Below, in pieces: positions 58,086 through 64,000 of a DNA stretch of 64,000 nt (the stretch's first letter is position 1; every line of letters starts with the position of its first letter). Under the pieces are notes generated by a model that saw only the letters and a list, made by a program, of their open reading frames with translations, was not told the origin of the DNA and ran no database searches. Origin of the DNA: Paenibacillus sp. JQZ6Y-1 (lineage in GTDB: Bacteria; Bacillota; Bacilli; Paenibacillales; Paenibacillaceae); assembly GCF_040719145.1 (NCBI RefSeq), contig NZ_JBFDUZ010000001.1, positions 2,046,001 through 2,110,000 of the forward strand, given 5' to 3'. Position numbers and translations under genes: made by a program.

Positions 58086-59800
58086 GCGAATGGTCCATTT
58101 TTGCCAAAGCAATGCTTCAGGAACGCAAAGATATTCTGCTTTCGATCGGTGCAGGATTTGTAGCGGGGATCGCTGGGGTGGCTTTATTTTCGATGAGTGG
58201 GTATCTGATCGCAAAAACGGTCTTCCTCCCTCCTCTCTACACATTGATCCTACTGGCATCCTTGGTGAAACTGCTCGGTCTGACGCGCGCAGCTAGCCGT
58301 TATGGCGAGCGGCTGTATTCGCACCGTGCTACCTTCTCGCTACTCAGTCGGCTGCGGACGACTTTTTTCGCCAGATTGATTCCGCTGGCACCGGATATGT
58401 TGAGTCGTCAGCGTAGCGGGGATTTGCTTGCTCGGATCGTAGGCGATGTGGAGAGTTTGCAATTTTACTTTTTACGGGTCGCTTACCCACCGATGATCGT
58501 CATATCTGTATTTTTGGCTACGGTAATTTTCACTTCGTTTTTCTCAATATGGATTGCACTACTATTCGTACTCGGTATGCTTCTCATCGCCTTTGTCGTA
58601 CCAGCAGTTGTTAGAAAAGGACAGTATAAGCAGCAGGGCGCTGTGCGCAAGCTACGCGCGACATTTTCAACAGAGGCAGCAGAAATGATGTATGGCTTTA
58701 TGGATCTAAAAGTATACGGGCGGCTATACGAACGCGAGCAACAGTTGGAACAGGTCTCCCGCGAGCTGACCACCATGCAGCAAAAAGACGCTGTTCGTTT
58801 ACTGCGCGGACAATCGCTACACGCCTTGACCACATTTGTCATGTCGTGGGGTGTACTCGCCTTAGGAGCATGGTTGATTGTTAACGGTTCGATGGAAGGC
58901 ATATTTCTAGCGATGCTGATTATGACATCTATGACCGTATTCGACGAGTCCGCTGCGATGGCAACACTTCCTGCTTACAAACAAGACAGCGAATTTGCTG
59001 CGAAGCGCCTGAATGAAGTCGTCCCACAAACTCCGCCGAGCGAAGAGCCTACTGGATCACTGCAATTACAGGATGATATGCAGGTAAGCATCAATATGGA
59101 GAATGTCTGGTTTCGCTATGCGGATGATTGGCGCTGGACGCTGCAAGATATCTCGTTATCTCTGCCTGCTGGGTCCAAAACTGCTATCGTGGGAGCGAGT
59201 GGTTCGGGTAAAACTAGCTTATTAGAGCTACTGCTCAAGCTGCATACCGCAGACCGTGGGCAGGTTATGTTGAATGGGATGCCAATCGGTGAGCTGAATG
59301 CCGACAGCATCTGGAAGCAAAGCCGTGTGGTGCTACAGCAAGGTCACTTTTTCCGTGGTACATTACGTGAAAATTTGCTGCTAGAACGTGACGACTTGTC
59401 CGATGACCGATTGATGAATGTACTGCAACAAGTCGAACTGGGTCATAAGAATCTGGATGATCTCATGCTGGAAAAAGGAGAGAATTGGTCAGATGGCGAA
59501 AAACAGCGTCTGGCGCTGGTACGAGCATTTCTCAAACCTGGACAGTTGTGGCTGCTGGATGAGCCGACTTCTTCGCTGGATTATGTGACTGAGCATCGCA
59601 TTCTTGATCTGCTGGTAGAACGCACCGAAAAATCTACCTTGGTCATGGTCAGTCACAGATTGACCGGATTGGAGCGAATGGATCAGATCGTGGTGATGGA
59701 TCAAGGGAAGATTGTCGAAGTGGGAACGTATGATGAGTTGATGAGACAACAAGGTTACTTTTACGAACTGAAACAGGTGGAATTAGAGCTTATCGGCTGA
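58082..59800 (+). CDS. cydC: Thiol-reductant ABC exporter subunit CydC
   Basis: A 572 aa second half of the CydDC exporter. Membrane helices carry LTRAASRYGERLYSHRATFSL, typical of CydC. The ATPase domain has GASGSGKTS as Walker A, and WLLDEPTSSLD as Walker B. The signature is degenerate, WSDGEKQR in place of LSGGEKQR, so this half may have a weaker catalytic site. It ends the cyd operon. Confidence 0.9.
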   Translation: MSEWSIFAKAMLQERKDILLSIGAGFVAGIAGVALFSMSGYLIAKTVFLPPLYTLILLASLVKLLGLTRAASRYGERLYSHRATFSLLSRLRTTFFARLIPLAPDMLSRQRSGDLLARIVGDVESLQFYFLRVAYPPMIVISVFLATVIFTSFFSIWIALLFVLGMLLIAFVVPAVVRKGQYKQQGAVRKLRATFSTEAAEMMYGFMDLKVYGRLYEREQQLEQVSRELTTMQQKDAVRLLRGQSLHALTTFVMSWGVLALGAWLIVNGSMEGIFLAMLIMTSMTVFDESAAMATLPAYKQDSEFAAKRLNEVVPQTPPSEEPTGSLQLQDDMQVSINMENVWFRYADDWRWTLQDISLSLPAGSKTAIVGASGSGKTSLLELLLKLHTADRGQVMLNGMPIGELNADSIWKQSRVVLQQGHFFRGTLRENLLLERDDLSDDRLMNVLQQVELGHKNLDDLMLEKGENWSDGEKQRLALVRAFLKPGQLWLLDEPTSSLDYVTEHRILDLLVERTEKSTLVMVSHRLTGLERMDQIVVMDQGKIVEVGTYDELMRQQGYFYELKQVELELIG

Positions 59801-59902
59801 TGTTGTAGTTAGAGTTATGAGAGCCAATTCGTTGGTTTGCTTATCGTATGAAGTAGCTGATTATTTAGCATCTCGCATATTTCATTGAGAGATGCGTTAT
59901 TA

Positions 59903-59950
59903 TACAAGCAACCAGCAAGGATCAATATATTCCATGCTGGTTGCTTTATT
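59903..59950 (+). terminator. Terminator of the cyd operon
   Basis: A 12-base stem, AAGCAACCAGCA (59906-59917) with TGCTGGTTGCTT (59935-59946), followed by TATT. Confidence 0.8.
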
Positions 59951-60022
59951 GTTTGAAGGTTTTGAACATTTACCCTTTCATACGGCACATCCCAATTTTA
60001 ATGTCAGCCTATTTCGCCTTTA

Positions 60023-60322
60023 CTAATAAAGCGCTACTTCCCAACCTTCTAATGCTGGTTCCATCTGATAGTTGTCGTCAACATAACTGCGGATAAACTG
60101 AGCTGCTCGCATTTCTGCATATTTGGCATTCAGGACTGTACCCTCCTCATCCATCTCAATCACATTGGCAAAAATGGCATACGCTTGCTCCAATGCACTG
60201 GGTTCTTCAAAAATACAAGAATAATCAATACCTTCAAGTAGTGGCAGACCAACCGTACCATTTGCCATCCAAAACGAGAAGGTTCGAAGGGCTCCGCTGA
60301 AGGAGTGGCTTAATTTTTTCAT
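60023..60322 (-). CDS. Small hypothetical protein, DUF7677-like
   Basis: A 99 aa soluble acidic protein starting MKKLSHSFSGALRTFSFWMANG, with a C-terminal AAQFIRSYVDDNY and WEV ending. I recall a small family of this shape (DUF7677), but I am not sure of the match. Some proteins of this size in such neighbourhoods are immunity proteins. AAAGGAAG lies 6 to 7 bases upstream of the ATG on the minus strand. No partner is obvious. Confidence 0.55.
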   Translation of the reverse strand: MKKLSHSFSGALRTFSFWMANGTVGLPLLEGIDYSCIFEEPSALEQAYAIFANVIEMDEEGTVLNAKYAEMRAAQFIRSYVDDNYQMEPALEGWEVALY

Positions 60323-60511
60323 TGTTTTCTTCCTTTCATCTCATTATAAAATGTACCTTAGTGATCATCTTATATTATCAGATGATTATTTATTATGTAG
60401 CATTCGCTTTCTATCGACTCTTCTGAACCATGATGAAGCAAGCTAAAATTTCTATTCCGTTTTCCCGATATACTGTGTATGGATAATACATATAAATAAA
60501 AAGGAGAACAT

Positions 60512-61312
60512 ATGAATATTATTTTTTTTATCTTTGCGAGTATAGGTTTTTTTGCTGGAATAGGCTTACTCATAGCTTCTATAATTCTTTATACAACAAA
60601 GAACTACGAAGCGAAAAAATTCTTTTTTTTCACCGGCAGCGCCTTTGCATTTTGTTTTTTGACACTGCTTATCGGTATAACAATCACTATCATTCCAAAA
60701 GAGACTGAGAGCGCTCAATCTTCTATTCGTGAGCAAATCACATCTAATCTCGAAAAAACGGAAGTATCATTAACACCAAAACAGGATAAACCCTCGGTTG
60801 TAGATGAAAAAGTCAATACGATAACTAAGGGTATTACAATTGATGCTAATGGTATTTTTGCTGTTAATAATGAAGTTCATCCAGGTTTGTACAGAAATGC
60901 AAATGGAAATCTATATTGGGCGCGTCTATCTGGATTTACAGGAGATGTGAACGAAATCATTGCAAATAGAAGTGCGGACGAGCTTGGACCTACCATTGTT
61001 GAGATAGATGAAACGGATGAAGGATTTGAAACAAACGGGACTGGAACATGGGTGCTCATAGATTCTTCCTATCAAGCAAATCCTCAAAGTACATTTAAAA
61101 GTGGAACATATATCGTAGGTAAAGATATCAAACCAGGTAAATATAAAAGTGATGGTTCCATGGTTTATTGGGAAAGACTGAGCAGTTTTAAAGGTGATAT
61201 TGACAGTGTGATTGCCAATGGTACACCTGAAGGCCCTTCGATCGTGGAAATAAAAAGTACAGATAAAGGATTTGCTACTTCTGGAAGTGGTTCTTGGGTA
61301 AAGATCGATTAA
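60512..61312 (+). CDS. Membrane protein with two repeated PGxY/W-type domains
   Basis: A 266 aa protein. Two N-terminal membrane helices (about residues 3-25 and 43-65) are followed by a linker and two homologous modules of about 60 residues (about 118-180 and 204-266). Each has the pattern PG-x-Y/K, YW-x-RLS-F-x-GD, SVIAN/EIIAN, GP-IVEI and GTW/GSW-V-ID. They are probably beta-rich extracellular domains. No known enzyme motif. AAGGAG precedes the ATG. Function unknown. Confidence 0.6.
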   Translation: MNIIFFIFASIGFFAGIGLLIASIILYTTKNYEAKKFFFFTGSAFAFCFLTLLIGITITIIPKETESAQSSIREQITSNLEKTEVSLTPKQDKPSVVDEKVNTITKGITIDANGIFAVNNEVHPGLYRNANGNLYWARLSGFTGDVNEIIANRSADELGPTIVEIDETDEGFETNGTGTWVLIDSSYQANPQSTFKSGTYIVGKDIKPGKYKSDGSMVYWERLSSFKGDIDSVIANGTPEGPSIVEIKSTDKGFATSGSGSWVKID

Positions 61313-61373
61313 GTAATCAGAAAACCGATTTCAGCAACCAGCAAAATCACTCTGTACTATTGTCTAATAAAAA

Positions 61374-61422
61374 CATACGAACTCCCAAGCACATGACACG
61401 TGATGGGGTTCGTATTTTTTCG
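61374..61422 (+). terminator. Terminator of the repeat-domain membrane protein gene
   Basis: ATACGAAC (61375 onward) pairs with GTTCGTAT, followed by TTTTTT. An inner CATGACACGTGAT region is partly self-complementary. Confidence 0.75.
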
Positions 61423-61504
61423 CATAATTATTTATACAATAGAGAAACTGTGTTCCCATCATATACAATGTGCTTAAATAGGCACTAAACAAATGGTTTT
61501 TATG

Positions 61505-61555
61505 CCTGGAAGGCAACAGCCACGGCTGTCTCGCCTTTAAGCATTTTTTTCTATA
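61505..61555 (+). pseudogene. Fossil of an MFS transporter 5' coding region
   Basis: In the frame starting at 61509 this reads EGNSHGCLAFKHFFL-stop, against QGNSRGCLAFEPFFL at 63487-63531 in the MFS gene at the right edge. Similarity covers about 45 bases, including the T-run that codes for Phe-Phe-Leu. Beyond this the sequences diverge. Confidence 0.6.
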
Positions 61556-61649
61556 ATCATATCTAGCAACATAGTTCCCATTTCACTTACATATGTTGCA
61601 TACCCTTTTTTGGCTACTGCCTTAGAATAACTTTCACCCACAAACTCTT

Positions 61650-61979
61650 TCACGTATCTAATACCTTATCTTTTGAGATATAAGAAACTTCTAATTCGGC
61701 AATACTTCTATAAGTTTTTCTCATAGTAAAAAGAGTTGCTACACTTAAACTAGATGGTTCAGTATTATGAATTCGAATTCCAAGGTCATTCACAAAGTAC
61801 GTATGGAACTCATCAACCGTCATGTTATAAACCGTTACTTGCTCATATTCCAGTCCGATGCTCTCAAACTTGAGTGTATTTCCATCACTATATACAAGCA
61901 AATCACCGACTTTACGATTTTTGACATACGTCCATCCTTTGCCTCCCCCATAGAATGTATGGTTGAAGGTCAATTTCAT
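61650..61979 (-). pseudogene. Truncated pretoxin HINT-domain remnant
   Basis: 109 codons. The stretch KGWTYVKNRKVGDLLVYSDG followed by TVYNMTVDEFHTYFVNDLG and IRIHNTE matches the C-terminal half of HINT-type pretoxin domains found just before the toxic tip of polymorphic toxins. A stop lies six codons upstream of the ATG, and the N-terminal half of the domain with its catalytic Cys is missing. About 35 residues follow the HINT end (HN) and match nothing I know. It is likely a broken toxin gene fragment. Confidence 0.65.
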
Positions 61980-62064
61980 TGTATTGGAGGAATATTATAA
62001 GGGGATGATGAGGGTTAAGTTCTTTTGAACGTAGCCGCCCTCTCATTCGGCACTATGTGGGAGT

Positions 62065-62107
62065 AAAAGAAAGACCTTGAGGTTTATATTCTCAAGGTCT
62101 TTCGCAA
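62065..62107. terminator. Terminator of the 168 aa gene
   Basis: A 13-base stem, GAAAGACCTTGAG (62069-62081) with CTCAAGGTCTTTC (62091-62103); TTTTAC follows on the minus strand. Confidence 0.8.
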
Positions 62108-62109
62108 AC

Positions 62110-62616
62110 TTAAACTTCTATCACTACTTCGTCAATCCTTGTACCATCAGCAAGGTTCTCATTCCAAAACTTCCTTTGTTCTGCCCCTCCGATGTTTATA
62201 CCATAATAAAAAGATGGGTCAATAAACAATTCTTGTCCATTATCCAGATTTAATTGAAGGCTGTTGCAGATCATTTGATGATTGTCACTAGACTCCATAC
62301 CGTTAATAACGAAACTCTTCACCGTATTTTTGGCAGACATCGAGTCAGTTAATATGATTTGACTGACCGACGTCTTGCACGGCAACATATCCTCGTCAAT
62401 TTCAAATTGATATCGAATCGCATCAACTATCCTTACACTTAGGTTTGAATATTGGTTAATTGATTCAAGTTCAATATACTTCTCACCTACTTCGAAATAA
62501 TAGTAACGCATATCTGGATAAAAATCCGCTACTCCGTCTTCAATATCTACAAAACCAAGCAAGTAAATATCTTGAATTGAGCCACTCTTGAAGATATCAA
62601 CAAGTTCTTCGATCAT
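62110..62616 (-). CDS. Hypothetical acidic protein, possible immunity protein
   Basis: A 168 aa soluble acidic protein starting MIEELVDIFKSGSIQDIYLLG and ending DGTRIDEVVIEV. No known domain recognised. It lies upstream of the HINT-toxin remnant on the same strand, a common place for a toxin-immunity partner, and has the acidic, mixed alpha/beta look of such proteins. AAGGAGAG lies upstream of the ATG. Immunity function is inference. Confidence 0.5.
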   Translation of the reverse strand: MIEELVDIFKSGSIQDIYLLGFVDIEDGVADFYPDMRYYYFEVGEKYIELESINQYSNLSVRIVDAIRYQFEIDEDMLPCKTSVSQIILTDSMSAKNTVKSFVINGMESSDNHQMICNSLQLNLDNGQELFIDPSFYYGINIGGAEQRKFWNENLADGTRIDEVVIEV

Positions 62617-62749
62617 ATAATCTCTCCTTCATTAAGGGACTGAAGTTCTTGCCTGCGGTAATAATAGTACAATGATGTACCCAAATCTCAAGGTTAGATA
62701 CAAAGTTAGATATAAAATAAGAATGATACCCGTCGACCATGAAATTGTA

Positions 62750-62960
62750 AACTGCTATCGCATTCTTTAGCTACTTTGGCAATAGCAGTATATGTATACT
62801 GTTGTACTATCCCCTATATGGTAGTCATAACGTCATGATCATCCGTATGCATGGAAGCCACGTTGCCCTGACCGTCTTAGGTCAAACTCATACCACCAGT
62901 ATACGCAGGCTGCATGTTGCTATCAATGTACGTGCGGTCTGTTGAACGATCGGTCCGAGC
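62750..62960 (-). pseudogene. Possible YD-repeat-like gene fragment
   Basis: On the minus strand one frame reads TDRTYIDSNMQPAYTGGMSLT, one stop (62877-62879), then DGQGNVASMHTDDHDVM and a further stop. DGQGNVA recalls the DAxGN core of Rhs/YD repeats. It could be residue of a larger toxin or surface gene. Evidence is thin. The remaining intergenic DNA up to the MFS start shows nothing clear. Confidence 0.25.
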
Positions 62961-63459
62961 AGATTAAATCTTATCCTTTTATACCTATATAAAATACTTA
63001 TACATGACTGCCCCTTCGTTTATTTTGCCCTTCACAACACTCGTAAAAAAGAGACTATAATTTGTACCTGCTATACATTGATAATCTCCGCTATCGTGCT
63101 AAAATTAAGCACAATAGTTCTGAATATAGGAGGTGTCTGGCTCACTCCATCGTAATGAAAAAGGATGATTGTATCGCCAGTTAAAGCAGGGCGAAAATAA
63201 CAAGCTACATAGTTATCGACGATGAAAATCACTAAAAACAGAAGAAAGTGAATGTCCCTGTATTACCGATTACACTTGTTAGTATTTTGATCGGCACGAA
63301 ATCGGCATGCTGCCCAAATGATCCCTTTTCACTACTTTGCGAGAGGATAATCATTCATCTATTCACCAACGACATGATTCTTATCTTACACACCATGAAT
63401 CATCGACAATCCATTGTCCGCTCTACCATCCCACTACCTAACGGAGGATAATACACACT

Positions 63460-64000
63460 ATGGCACGCACCTGGTTCCCCCGACTTCAAGGCAATAGCCG
63501 CGGCTGTCTTGCCTTTGAACCTTTTTTTCTAATCCCTTACAGCATGGTTATGACATATGCCACGCTGTATATGTACGAACTGGGCGTTACGGAAACGGCG
63601 ATTGGTTGGATTACAACACTCAGTTTGATCGTGCAGGTATTCTCTTCTTTCATCAGCGGTTATTTGACCGACCGGATGGGTCGTAAGCGAGCGGTACTGT
63701 ATTTTGACCTGCTCAGTTGGACGCTGGCGGCGATAATCTGGGCAGTTTCGCAAAATGTCTGGTTTTTTGTTGCTGCCGCGTTGGTTAACGGGTTTCAACG
63801 GGTACCTTCTACCGCATTTTACTGTCTGGTCGTTGAGGATACGAAGCCTGCGGATCGGACGTATGTCTTTACCCTGCTACAAATTATTAGTGTCATTGGC
63901 GGACTCTTTGCTCCGCTAGGCGGCTTGCTCGTGTATGCTTATGGGCTTGTACCCGGTACACGGATTATGTACATACTCGCGGCTATCCTGATGACGTTTC
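63460..64000 (+). CDS. MFS transporter, N-terminal part (3' end outside window)
   Basis: The frame is open from ATG 63460 to the right edge. The visible 180 residues include GNSRGCLAFEPFFLIPYSM at the first helix, then several membrane helices and the MFS loop motif GYLTDRMGRKRA between helices 2 and 3. Substrate is not inferable. GGAGG lies 12 bases before the ATG, rather far. The hairpin-like DNA at 63488-63520 with a T-run is inside the coding sequence, so it is not treated as a terminator. Confidence 0.85.
   Translation, partial: MARTWFPRLQGNSRGCLAFEPFFLIPYSMVMTYATLYMYELGVTETAIGWITTLSLIVQVFSSFISGYLTDRMGRKRAVLYFDLLSWTLAAIIWAVSQNVWFFVAAALVNGFQRVPSTAFYCLVVEDTKPADRTYVFTLLQIISVIGGLFAPLGGLLVYAYGLVPGTRIMYILAAILMTF

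Noticed and set aside
63484-63530. Terminator-like hairpin with T7
   Set aside because: It lies inside the MFS coding sequence, and the matching fossil at 61509 keeps the reading frame, so the similarity is coding in origin.

Overview
The window looks like a chromosomal segment of a Paenibacillus-type Firmicute. Signs are strong AAGGAGG ribosome binding sites, SLH-domain surface proteins, an LplB/LplC/LplA-style sugar transporter without its own ATPase, a membrane-bound AraC-type sensor-regulator, an XerS-type recombinase, a cydABDC operon and a PspA/DUF350/DUF4178/DUF4247 cluster. I see no rRNA, tRNA, CRISPR array, complete insertion sequence or prophage. Most transcription units end in long, often bidirectional, hairpin terminators.

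Layout. 0-12 kb: end of an AraC regulator, a short-chain dehydrogenase, an HSL-type esterase, a DinG/XPD-like helicase, a compatible-solute ABC transporter whose permease and binding protein are fused, the reverse-transsulfuration pair mccA-mccB behind a clear promoter, and two YflT-like stress proteins. 12-27.5 kb: a carbohydrate ABC operon (two permeases and a lipoprotein, with a cre box upstream), two tandem paralogous S-layer-type giants (1262 and 1275 aa), and a sensor-AraC regulator. 28-36 kb: an RsgA-type GTPase preceded by a mini-ORF, MurB, TrhO, a GNAT enzyme, XerS, an FMN reductase and moeA-mobB. 36.7-46.5 kb: beta-mannosidase, the envelope-stress cluster (pspA, DUF350, DUF4178, DUF4247), a secreted protein with duplicated helical repeats and a copper-amine-oxidase-like domain, and NamA. 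46.5-60 kb: a 25-copy pentanucleotide repeat, an amino-acid ABC transporter with fused binding protein and permease, an M20 peptidase, a Cys/His-tailed membrane protein, a MerR-SDR pair and the cytochrome bd operon under a Rex-like site. 60-64 kb: an AT-richer accessory zone with small orphan genes, a toxin HINT-domain remnant, probable immunity-type genes, a fossil of an MFS gene, and the start of an MFS transporter that runs off the window.

The most interesting signals are not ordinary genes. (1) The two S-layer genes arose by tandem duplication: the spacer before copy 2 keeps an ungapped, decayed copy of the last codons of the solute-binding-protein gene that precedes copy 1, and both copies share an almost unchanged 5' leader. 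(2) Three long nested palindromes (31.65, 49.25 and 49.75 kb) share the inner motif GGGAATCTT/AAGATTCCC but have different, internally complementary outer arms. Two of them face each other across about 310 bp. (3) A 25-copy CTCTG tract lies upstream of namA. (4) A Rex-like operator is embedded in the terminator that precedes cydA.
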